From Firmicutes bacterium UBA6811 (GTDB taxonomy: Bacteria > Bacillota > SHA-98 > UBA4971), in assembly GCA_002452295.1 (NCBI GenBank), contig DKEX01000088.1, positions 19,302 to 29,132 on the forward strand: DNA of 9,831 bases, given 5' to 3'. Position 1 is the stretch's first letter, and the number at the start of each line of letters is the position of its first letter. Both the position numbers and the translations under genes were made by a program. The notes beneath the pieces were generated by a model that saw nothing but the letters and a program-made list of their open reading frames with translations, was not told where the DNA came from and did no database searches. Below, one piece after another: positions 1 to 6,320 of the stretch.

Positions 1-16
1 CGGGCCGTCTTGCAGG

Positions 17-382
17 TCAGTGGGGCAGGGAGTACCTGCAGAGGATCCCTATGTTGGCGTAGCCTGTGCACTTTTCGCTACTGGGCAAGGTGCGCACGAT
101 ACGGAAATCGAACCTCCGGAACCCCTTCGACGCGATGATGTTCTCTATCACCACATCCGCGACCTTCACCGGGCGCTGGCCGCCGATGAATATCACCTCC
201 GCCGGGATGCCAGGGCCCATTCTGCCCGAGTTTATGTCCACCAGGACGTCATAGGAGATCTCGCACGGCCTGTAAACGAGATGGTACATGCTGCCGGCGC
301 CGAGGGTCCGCAGGTTATCCACGGACCACTGGATCTTGACAACCATCTGGAGTACCCGTGAGCGCGGCGCCTCGAATTCCAT
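17..382 (-). CDS. Small orphan protein of unknown function (121 aa)
   Basis: I do not recognise the family. The frame stays open upstream to 436, but I start it at the ATG complementary to 380-382: on the minus strand a GGGAGG lies 8 nt before that ATG, and the 18 residues further upstream are arginine-rich and look non-coding. From residue 1 the protein reads as a normal soluble sequence with alternating hydrophobic residues (for example VVKIQWSVDNL, YDVLVDINSG, AEVIFIGG), which suggests a mostly beta-strand domain. There is no signal peptide and no membrane segment. Two cysteines lie near the C-terminus (in EKCTGY and ILCRYS). It is transcribed away from the DUF342/regulator pair, so its promoter should lie in the shared upstream gap. 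The plus-strand frames over the same bases look like shadows. It could be a fragment of a larger gene lost beyond the window edge. Confidence 0.6.
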   Translation of the reverse strand: MEFEAPRSRVLQMVVKIQWSVDNLRTLGAGSMYHLVYRPCEISYDVLVDINSGRMGPGIPAEVIFIGGQRPVKVADVVIENIIASKGFRRFDFRIVRTLPSSEKCTGYANIGILCRYSLPH

Positions 383-732
383 GGAAAGCGCCTCCCGCCT
401 GAGCCGGAGCCCCCGGGTTGTCCGGTAGCCGCCCACGCGGCGGCAAGGGGGCTTCCAGTATCACGATATGCCTCTCCTCCGCCCGGTGTGAGGACCGCAC
501 GTCGCATGAGGGCCAGGGCGACGGGCCCAATGCTATGGATCCCCGCTCCATCGCCCGGCTTGCGCCAGTCTCCAGGGTCGTGCTCCCTGCATAATCTATA
601 CGTCGGTCGCCACCAGCGGATACTATGTAAAAACTGCAACACGCGGCCGCGGGAGCAAGCTCGTTGCCCGGACCGCCCCCATGAAGGAATGCCGCAACGA
701 GTGTCTAACTCATCACAGCGGGGGTGTGGACC
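383..732. other. Divergent intergenic region, 350 nt
   Basis: This gap separates the minus-strand orphan gene from the DUF342 gene and should carry both promoters. I find no convincing sigma-A promoter on either strand. The best plus-strand -10-like sequence is CATAAT at 590-595 in an AT-rich patch (591-600), but no good -35 lies 16-18 bp upstream. Several GC-rich frames cross the gap on both strands, but they lack a ribosome binding site and protein-like composition. No TGTAAC heptamer array like the one before the fabG-like gene is present here. Confidence 0.5.
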
Positions 733-804
733 GTGCCGGAGGTTTTCGTCAACGAGATCAACCTCTACTACGAGACTCACGGTCGTGGTTTTCCGCTCAT
801 GCTG
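733..804 (+). other. Remnant of an alpha/beta-hydrolase start fused in frame
   Basis: Codons 1-24 read MPEVFVNEINLYYETHGRG followed by FPLML. This matches the usual opening of alpha/beta hydrolases (small hydrophobic strand, N-G-I-x-L-x-Y-E, H-G-x-G-x-P-L-x-L), where the next residues should be the oxyanion-hole motif I/V-H-G. Here that motif is replaced by GAWQRKDAARGG, after which nothing hydrolase-like follows. The likely history is that the start and first strands of a hydrolase gene were joined to a DUF342 gene that lost its own start. This is recognition from memory of the family, not an alignment. Confidence 0.55.
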
Positions 805-2682
805 GGGGCCTGGCAGAGGAAGGACGCTGCGAGAGGCGGGTCTAGCCAGGGCATCCGGGACGCGTACGAGGACGGGAACGAGGATGAGGATGAGGACGAG
901 GACGAGGACGAGGACGGAGCGGCGGAAGTAAAGGACGGCCGCATCGTGGTTCGTGGTCCCAGAGGACGTGGCAAGCCCGCGATGATCGTCCCGGCTGATG
1001 GGGTTGTTATTCGGGTGAACGGCGAGGAGCTACTTGAGCCCCGCACTGTCACCGAGTGCGACGCGGTCGTGGTTGAGGCCGAGGCCAAGGAGGTTGCCCA
1101 GGCAAGGGTTGAAGTCGCGATTAGCCGCGACCGGCTGACAGCAGAGGTCAAAGTCCTACCGCGAAGAATCGCCCAGCCTTTCCTGCGTGATCAGGAGCCC
1201 CAGGCCACACTCCATCTTGCCGTGGACACGCGGGAGGTCGCCGAGAATGCCCTCACCGTGGAGGACGTGGAGACGGCGCTCGAGAAAGAGGGCGTGGTAT
1301 TTGGGCTAGATCAACAGGCTCTCGAGGATGCCGCGCGGGCTGCGGACGGGCTCCCGCATGTGATTGCAAGGGGCACCCATCCGGTAGAAGGCCGGGACGG
1401 GTTCGTGGAGTGCCTGGTGGAGCTCGAGCCTGTTCCTGTGATCTGGGGAGACGAACTGGACCGGGTGGATTACTGGGAGCGCTACAGGTTCCCCTTCGTC
1501 CGCGCAGGCGACAGGGTGGCGGTGTTGCATCCGCCCGTTGCTGGCACGCCGGGCCGGGGGGTCACGGGCGAGCTTCTACCCCCCAGGGAGGTCAAGGAGG
1601 GCGTCCTCAAGGCAGGCGAGGGCGTGGCGCTGTCTCGCAACGGCCAAGAGGCGCTAGCCACCCGGGATGGGAAACCCGTGGTGTACGGGACCCACGAGAA
1701 GCACGTCGTGGTCACGCTGGTCATGGTACACCAGGGTAACGTGAGCCTGGCTTCCGGGCACTTGAGGTTCAACGGAGACGTGGTCGTGCGTGGGGACGTC
1801 CTGGAAGGCGCGCGCGTTGAAGCCAGGGGTAAGGTGACCGTGCTTGGCTACGCGGCGGGCTCGACGATCCAGGCGGGAGGGGCCGCGAAGGTTAAGGGGC
1901 CTGTGATCAACTGCCATATTCGAGCCGGCGGCACGCGAAGGCTGTGTGGCCGGCTTCGACCGGTCCTGGACACGATCGACCATATCCTGGCTTCGCTGGA
2001 ACTCGCGATTCAGGCCACGATGCCATCGGGTCAGGGCGAAGCCCGCGTTGAAGCATTGAGGCGGCAGGCTGGGTTGCGCGAGTTTACTGGTCCGAGGCTC
2101 CGCGAGCTGGATAGGCTTACCGCATCGATAAGGGCGCTCACCCGGGAGGTAGAGGTCGAGTTGCCGCCGGAGGTCGCCGACGCAGCCGGTTCGCTTGCGA
2201 GGCTGGTGAAGTCCATGTTCGGGCCGGGTTTCCCCGAGGTTCCAACGCGAGACGCCGTAAACGAGTTGAAGGCCATGGCGAAGACCCTGGCTGAGTGGGC
2301 AGAGAGGGCACCGGGCGCTGAGGGTGTCATCGTCGTGAGTTACGCCCAGAACAGCGTGTTCGAGTCAGGCGGGGATATACTTGTCTCTGGGAAAGGCTGC
2401 TATAACTGCAATCTGAGCGCCGCAGAAGGCGTGCGCGTGAAGGGCAACGTTCGTGGGGGAGAGATATCTGCCGTACAGAGGGTCCACGTGGGAAGCGTGG
2501 GGACCCCCGGCCAGTGGCCCTGCTCCTCGGTTATCAGGGTGCCGGCCGGCGGGCAAATCCGGGCAGGCGTGGTTTACCCTGGTACCACCGTTCAGGTGGG
2601 CGGTGAGTCGTTCACGTTTGATGCCGCCCGCTTCGATGTCAGGATATACCTCGACGACAAGCGCGTTCTGGCGATCAGGTGA
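733..2682 (+). CDS. DUF342/FapA-family protein with an alpha/beta-hydrolase-like N-terminal leader
   Basis: A 649-residue protein if begun at GTG 733, which has GGGGG at 720-724 eight nt upstream; GTG 724 lacks such a site. Residues 1-24 resemble the start of an alpha/beta hydrolase. Residues 50-61 are six Glu-Asp pairs. From about residue 66 (VKDGRIVVRGP) it follows the DUF342/FapA pattern: an N-terminal domain with NGEE near residue 100, a glycine- and valine-rich beta-helix around 337-401 (FNGDVVVRGDV, AGSTIQAGG), a charged helical stretch around 404-530, and a second beta-helix around 530-595 (GGDILVSGKGCYNCNL, VRGGEISA), ending in DVRIYLDDK. In Vibrio, FapA is a polar flagellar-assembly protein; in Bacillota the role is mostly unknown, and here I infer a cytoplasmic scaffold-like protein. 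The regulator gene follows after 16 nt, so the two probably form an operon. Family assignment is firm; the N-terminal 45 residues are doubtful. Confidence 0.85.
   Translation: MPEVFVNEINLYYETHGRGFPLMLGAWQRKDAARGGSSQGIRDAYEDGNEDEDEDEDEDEDGAAEVKDGRIVVRGPRGRGKPAMIVPADGVVIRVNGEELLEPRTVTECDAVVVEAEAKEVAQARVEVAISRDRLTAEVKVLPRRIAQPFLRDQEPQATLHLAVDTREVAENALTVEDVETALEKEGVVFGLDQQALEDAARAADGLPHVIARGTHPVEGRDGFVECLVELEPVPVIWGDELDRVDYWERYRFPFVRAGDRVAVLHPPVAGTPGRGVTGELLPPREVKEGVLKAGEGVALSRNGQEALATRDGKPVVYGTHEKHVVVTLVMVHQGNVSLASGHLRFNGDVVVRGDVLEGARVEARGKVTVLGYAAGSTIQAGGAAKVKGPVINCHIRAGGTRRLCGRLRPVLDTIDHILASLELAIQATMPSGQGEARVEALRRQAGLREFTGPRLRELDRLTASIRALTREVEVELPPEVADAAGSLARLVKSMFGPGFPEVPTRDAVNELKAMAKTLAEWAERAPGAEGVIVVSYAQNSVFESGGDILVSGKGCYNCNLSAAEGVRVKGNVRGGEISAVQRVHVGSVGTPGQWPCSSVIRVPAGGQIRAGVVYPGTTVQVGGESFTFDAARFDVRIYLDDKRVLAIR
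880..915 (+). repeat. Tandem hexamer GAGGAC/GAGGAT, six units
   Basis: Six perfect six-base units (two GAGGAT, then four GAGGAC) encode (Glu-Asp)6 in the DUF342 frame. A looser GAGGAC at 868-873 precedes them. Because the unit is six bases, slipped-strand gain or loss of copies keeps the frame and only changes the length of an acidic linker between the odd N-terminus and the DUF342 domain. Confidence 0.9.
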
Positions 2683-2698
2683 GGAGAGGAGGGAAGCC
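2682..2698 (+). promoter_or_regulatory. Ribosome binding site deciding the regulator start
   Basis: Immediately after the TGA of the DUF342 gene comes GGAGAGGAGGGAAGCC, ending directly before ATG 2699. The purine-rich AGGAGGG core is a strong Shine-Dalgarno sequence about 5 nt from the ATG. It fixes the start at 2699 although the same frame is open back to 2453, inside the DUF342 gene. Confidence 0.85.
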
Positions 2699-5600
2699 AT
2701 GGCCCGCGAGTTTCCGGTGGTCCGGACGAAGTTTCTTCCACCTGTGCCCCGCAAGCAGTTGCTGAATCGTCCGAGGCTCGCCCAGGTCTTCGGAAGGATA
2801 ACGCTCCATCCCGTCACCATACTCCAGGCTGGCCCGGGCTACGGCAAGAGCACGGGCCTGGCTGTGTACCTGAAGGACCATCACGTGCCCGCTTTCTGGT
2901 ACACGGTCGGTGAGATGGACTCGGATCCCCATGCCTTTGTCCTGCACCTGGTCTGGGCCATACGCACCGTGTACCCTGCGGTCGGAGGCCGCGCCCTGGA
3001 CCTGCTGGAGGCTGACCACGACCGGTCCGCGTGGCTTGCTGCCGTGGATTCGCTGTCCAACGACGTCCTCGACGAGGTCGGCGATGAGTCTGTCCTTGTC
3101 ATAGACGATTACCATCTGGCTTCGAAAGCGTCCGGCGTGAACGAGATAGTGGAGCATCTCGTGTCGACAATGCCGCCGATTCTGCACGTGGTGCTTTCCA
3201 CGAGGAAGAAACCCTCTTTTGAGTCCCTTGCCAGGTGGCGGGTGAAGGGCGAAGTGCTCGAGATCTCCGAGAGGGACCTGGCGTTTACGAGTGACGAGAT
3301 TCGCGACCTCTTCCTGGGGCCGTACAACTACAGCCTCACGTCCGAGCAGGTGAGGGCACTGGCCGAGCACACCGAGGGGTGGATAATCGCCCTCGAGATG
3401 ATCTGGCACGGGCTTCGGGAGGGGGCATCGCTGCGGGACCTCTGGACGAGACCCCCCGGCTCGCTGCAGGGTGTGTTCGAGTACCTGGCAGCGGAGGTCC
3501 TTCTCAAGCAGGAGGATCACATAAAAGAGTTCCTTTGCACGATATCACTCCTGGATGAGCTTGACCCGGAGGTATGCGATTATGTTTCGGAAAGAGCTGA
3601 CAGCGAGGAGATCCTGAAGCGCCTGGAGGAGAGCGGTCTGTTCGTGTATTCAACCGGCGGCGGGACCTACAGGCTCCACTATCTTCTCAGGGAGTTCCTG
3701 CGCAGGCTTCACAGAAAGGACGCCACCCGCTGGGTCCTCGTTAACAGTAGGGCCGCGCAGTTCTACATCGGCAGCGGCCGCCATACGCTTGCCGTTGACC
3801 ACCTCATCGCGGCCGGGGACTTCGACGGGGCGGCCCGGCTTCTTGTCGGGATCTCGCCTGATCTGGTGCAGTCCGGCAGGTTCGATGCCCTGGCCCGGTG
3901 GGTAAGCGAGTTGCCCGGCCCTGTGCTCGAGGCTTACCCGGATCTCCTGTTGCACCGGGCCGATGCCTGTCGGCTTACCAGCAAATACGAGGATGCGCTG
4001 GCATGGTACAACATGGCTGACGAGGTGTTCGCGAGGCGCTCTGACAGGGCCGGCAGGAGCAGGGCACTGAAGGGCAAGGCCATGGTGTACCTGGATACCG
4101 TTCAGCCCGCCAGATGTGATGCGCTCCTCAACGAGGCCTTCCGCCTGCTGCCGTCGGACGACCGGTGGGAGCGGGCGACCCTCCTGAGGATGATGGCGGA
4201 AAACAAGACCAACCAGGGGCAACTGCAGGCTGCGGTGAAGTTTGCGCGAGCCGCCGAGCGCCTCATTCACCACGCGATGGAGGATGAGCTCGACATAAGG
4301 GTCCAGCTCCGAACGGGCAGGCTCTCAGCCGCTCTGGCTTCCCTCAAGCGCAAGGCCGGTGAGGAGAGGGAAGGCTTCCGGCCTCCCCGGTCCCACCGGG
4401 AGACCCAGTTGCTGCTCTCGCTGGTCTACTCCCTGATCGGCGAGGGCGACCTTGCGACGAAATGCGCAGAGGCAGGTATACAGCTCGGGAAGGACCTGAG
4501 AGCCCCCTTCGTAGAGGCAGTTGGCTATATGAGGCTCGGCCACGCCCGGCAGGTGGCCCCCGTGGCGCACGGCCCTGACGTCGAGGCCTGCTACAGGATG
4601 GCGCTTGATATGGCGGACCAGATCAAGGTGACGCGCGGAAGAGCGGAGCCCCTCATGGGCCTTGCACTGCTCCACGCCTCATCCGGCGAAGTGGCGGCCG
4701 CCGAGCGTGCCGCCGCGGAGGCCCTGGAGATCTGCAGGAGCGCCGGGGACGAGTGGCTCGCGGGTTTTGTGGAGCTCGGCATGGGCGCGGGGCTTGCCTC
4801 GTCGCATAGCGACGACAGGGCGGCGCCGTGGCTTGAGGCGGCCAGGAAAACCTTTGCCCGGTGCGGCGACGCATACTGTGGCACCGTGTGTGACCTCTGG
4901 CTCATGGTGCTCGCGCACAGGAGACACGACGACTCCAGGCTTCGCGAGGGGCTCGAGGGGCTCATCCAGGCGATCCGCACGCACAGCTACGAGTTCTTGT
5001 TCACCCGGAGGACGCTTTTTGGTCCCAGGGACCTCAGTGCCCTGGCGCCGCTCCTGGTTGAGGCAAGGCGTCTTGGGCTGGATGAGGACCACGTGGCGTG
5101 GCTTCAGGCCGCGACCGGCCTTCTGCAAGTGGAGTTTCACCCGGGATACACCCTGCACGTCTGCACGCTTGGGCCCTTCAGGGTTTATCGCGATACCGAG
5201 GAAGTATCGTCCCGCGAGTGGCAGCGGGAGAAGGCGAAAAGCCTCTTCCAGCTTCTTCTCGTGCACAGGAAGGGCTTCCTTCACAAGGACCAGATCCTCG
5301 AGGCGCTCTGGCCGGGCCTCGACTCCGACGTCGCGTCCGCCCACTTCAAGGTCGTGCAGAACGCGATGCTAAATGTGGTCGAGCCCGGAAGGCCGGCCCG
5401 GCTGAGCCCGTTCTACGTGCGCCGTGAGGGGCCGCTCTACGGGCTCAATCCTGTCTCAGGTTACTGGGTGGACGCCGACGAGTTCGAGAGCCTCGTGGCC
5501 AAGGGTTCGAAGCTGGAAGCCGCCGACGTCCAGGGTGCGTGCGATGTTTTGCGCAGCGCTCTTCAGCTTTACCAGGGTGACTTCCTTCAGGACTGCCTGT

Positions 5601-5920
5601 ACGAGGACTGGGCGAGCGTTGAGCGGGAAAGGCTCTTCGCTACTTACCTGCGGGCTGCCCAGAGGCTCGCCGAGCTCCTCCTCGGCCAGGGCGAGACCGA
5701 CGAGTGCATCCACGTGTGCGAGCAGATCCTGGCCAGGGACCCGTGCTGGGAGGAAGCGTACAGGCTGCTCATGAGATGCTACCTCGCCAGGCGCAACCGC
5801 GCCATGGCCGTCCGCACCTACGAAAGGTGCGCCGCGGCCCTCCAAGGCGAGATGGGGGTCTATCCTGCGCCAGAGACCGCCAAGCTGCTGGAAAGAGCGA
5901 GGCTCCTAGCCGCCCTCTAA
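2699..5920 (+). CDS. Large SARP-type transcriptional regulator with MalT-like ATPase domain
   Basis: A 1073-residue protein. Residues 1-30 (VVRTKFLPPVPRKQLLNRPRL) are the usual lead-in to MalT/LAL-type STAND ATPases. Walker A is AGPGYGKST at 44-52 and Walker B is VLVIDD at about 132-137, with ARWRVKGEVLEI and LAFTSDEI further on as in that family. The middle, about 370-815, is alpha-helical and TPR-like and probably senses a ligand or partner. MalT would end with a LuxR helix-turn-helix. Here the C-terminus instead has an OmpR-like winged helix of the SARP type (about 819-905: LHVCTLGPFRVY, REKAKSLFQLLLVHR, ILEALWPG) and a bacterial transcriptional activator domain (about 922-1069: VDADEFESLV, YQGDFL, PCWEEAYRLLMRCYLA). 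It probably activates transcription when bound to ATP and an inducer. It shares a transcript with the DUF342 gene and lies directly upstream of the fabG-like operon, its most likely target. Confidence 0.9.
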   Translation: MAREFPVVRTKFLPPVPRKQLLNRPRLAQVFGRITLHPVTILQAGPGYGKSTGLAVYLKDHHVPAFWYTVGEMDSDPHAFVLHLVWAIRTVYPAVGGRALDLLEADHDRSAWLAAVDSLSNDVLDEVGDESVLVIDDYHLASKASGVNEIVEHLVSTMPPILHVVLSTRKKPSFESLARWRVKGEVLEISERDLAFTSDEIRDLFLGPYNYSLTSEQVRALAEHTEGWIIALEMIWHGLREGASLRDLWTRPPGSLQGVFEYLAAEVLLKQEDHIKEFLCTISLLDELDPEVCDYVSERADSEEILKRLEESGLFVYSTGGGTYRLHYLLREFLRRLHRKDATRWVLVNSRAAQFYIGSGRHTLAVDHLIAAGDFDGAARLLVGISPDLVQSGRFDALARWVSELPGPVLEAYPDLLLHRADACRLTSKYEDALAWYNMADEVFARRSDRAGRSRALKGKAMVYLDTVQPARCDALLNEAFRLLPSDDRWERATLLRMMAENKTNQGQLQAAVKFARAAERLIHHAMEDELDIRVQLRTGRLSAALASLKRKAGEEREGFRPPRSHRETQLLLSLVYSLIGEGDLATKCAEAGIQLGKDLRAPFVEAVGYMRLGHARQVAPVAHGPDVEACYRMALDMADQIKVTRGRAEPLMGLALLHASSGEVAAAERAAAEALEICRSAGDEWLAGFVELGMGAGLASSHSDDRAAPWLEAARKTFARCGDAYCGTVCDLWLMVLAHRRHDDSRLREGLEGLIQAIRTHSYEFLFTRRTLFGPRDLSALAPLLVEARRLGLDEDHVAWLQAATGLLQVEFHPGYTLHVCTLGPFRVYRDTEEVSSREWQREKAKSLFQLLLVHRKGFLHKDQILEALWPGLDSDVASAHFKVVQNAMLNVVEPGRPARLSPFYVRREGPLYGLNPVSGYWVDADEFESLVAKGSKLEAADVQGACDVLRSALQLYQGDFLQDCLYEDWASVERERLFATYLRAAQRLAELLLGQGETDECIHVCEQILARDPCWEEAYRLLMRCYLARRNRAMAVRTYERCAAALQGEMGVYPAPETAKLLERARLLAAL

Positions 5921-5999
5921 GTGTGGGTTCAGAGATCGCTGCCACTTTTCCAGAGGTTGCCGGTGTTGCACTCCGGGGACGGCGCGCTTGCGGCGCGCC
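5915..5999 (+). repeat. Stop-codon-associated repeat with GC hairpin, copy 1
   Basis: Block A, CTCTAAGTGTGGGTTC (5915-5930), overlaps the TAA of the regulator. Block B (5955-5985) is GGTTGCCGGTGTTGCACTC then CGGGGACGGCGC. The block runs into a perfect hairpin GGCGCGC-TTGCG-GCGCGCC (5981-5999). The same two blocks occur at 9721-9812 after the last gene, differing by one base in block A and one inserted C in block B. No T-tract follows, so it is not a classical intrinsic terminator, though it may stop or protect transcripts. Confidence 0.8.
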
Positions 6000-6004
6000 T
6001 CGTT

Positions 6005-6032
6005 AGATTTGGCATTCAGGCTTGTCAAATCT
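6005..6032 (+). repeat. Ten-base-pair hairpin in the regulator-fabG gap
   Basis: AGATTTGGCA (6005-6014) pairs with TGTCAAATCT (6023-6032), with one G-U pair and an 8-nt loop. It lies 5 nt after the GC hairpin of the repeat. It is AT-rich compared with its surroundings and could be part of the 3' end of the upstream transcript or a protein-binding site. There is no T-run after it. Confidence 0.5.
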
Positions 6033-6094
6033 TCAACGCCCCGTCGTGCAAGCACCGGCAACCCGGAAGCTTCTGCCAAACTGGCGCGGATTTG

Positions 6095-6115
6095 CAAACC
6101 CATACATAGGGTTTG
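6095..6115. repeat. Perfect inverted repeat overlapping the first TGTAAC heptamer
   Basis: CAAACCC (6095-6101), spacer ATACATA, then GGGTTTG (6109-6115). The right arm shares its last two bases with the first TGTAACC heptamer, so a protein bound here would touch or compete with whatever binds the heptamers. It may be an operator for a second, dimeric regulator; this is inference from symmetry alone. Confidence 0.5.
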
Positions 6116-6142
6116 TAACCCCGCTGTAACCTCTCTGTAACA
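6114..6142 (+). promoter_or_regulatory. Predicted SARP operator: three direct heptamers with 11-bp period
   Basis: TGTAACC at 6114-6120, TGTAACC at 6125-6131 and TGTAACA at 6136-6142 are separated by exactly 4 bp each, a strict 11-bp period. SARP activators of Streptomyces (ActII-ORF4, DnrI, AfsR) are known to bind heptameric direct repeats with this spacing, on one face of the helix. The regulator encoded immediately upstream has this type of DNA-binding domain, so it is the natural candidate. The binding itself is inferred. Confidence 0.65.
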
Positions 6143-6150
6143 CTCCCCGA

Positions 6151-6156
6151 TATGAT
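6151..6156 (+). promoter_or_regulatory. Predicted -10 box of the fabG-like operon
   Basis: TATGAT differs from the sigma-A consensus at one position. It begins exactly 8 bp after the last heptamer, the spacing reported for SARP-dependent promoters. The 6 bp where a -35 box would fall (6128-6133, AACCTC) do not resemble TTGACA, which fits a promoter that needs an activator. Transcription would start near 6163, giving a leader of roughly 155-160 nt. Confidence 0.6.
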
Positions 6157-6234
6157 CAAGATGGTTCTCATCAGGCCGGAGCGGATGACCCAAGTGCACA
6201 CGGGAGCAGGAAGGGCCCGGCCGAGCCGATCCCG

Positions 6235-6299
6235 GGCGTCGCCGGCAGGACGTTGCCGGGGGGCCTGGCCTTCGGTCTTTCTCCCGCTCCGGCGACGCC
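6235..6299 (+). promoter_or_regulatory. Structured leader with two mutually exclusive stems
   Basis: GGCGTCGCCGG (6235-6245) pairs perfectly over 11 bp with CCGGCGACGCC (6289-6299), enclosing 43 nt. A smaller hairpin, CCGGCA-GGACGT-TGCCGG (6242-6259), uses four of the same left-arm bases, so the two cannot form fully together. The large stem ends 3 nt before the AGGGGGAGG ribosome binding site (6303-6311). This layout could tune translation or attenuation. It matches no riboswitch class that I recognise, and GC-rich DNA makes chance stems more likely. Confidence 0.4.
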
Positions 6300-6320
6300 A
6301 TCAGGGGGAGGCGGCTGCTT

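Noticed and set aside
590..595. CATAAT as a promoter for the DUF342-regulator operon
   Set aside because: No acceptable -35 box lies at 16-18 bp and no extended -10 TG is in the right place. The TTGCGC at 560-565 is 24 bp away, which is too far.
232..780. Long minus-strand frame of 182 codons across the divergent gap
   Set aside because: It overlaps the orphan gene in another frame, is rich in Arg, Ser and Gly as shadows in GC-rich DNA are, and matches no family I recognise.
488..931. Plus-strand frame of 147 codons ending in Arg-Thr repeats
   Set aside because: The Arg-Thr/Arg-Met run is the GAGGAC hexamer tract read in another frame. The composition is not protein-like and there is no ribosome binding site.
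733..2682. Link of the FapA-family name to functional amyloid FapA or to the fatty-acid regulator FapR
   Set aside because: The domain pattern is DUF342, which only shares the name. No amyloid repeats and no FapR operator were seen.
2453..2698. N-terminal extension of the regulator into the DUF342 gene
   Set aside because: The 82 extra codons overlap the well-conserved end of the DUF342 protein in another frame, and ATG 2699 has a strong ribosome binding site and a family-like start.
5981..5999. Intrinsic terminator after the regulator gene
   Set aside because: The stem is strong but is followed by TCGTTAGATTT and not a run of T. I list it as part of a repeat.
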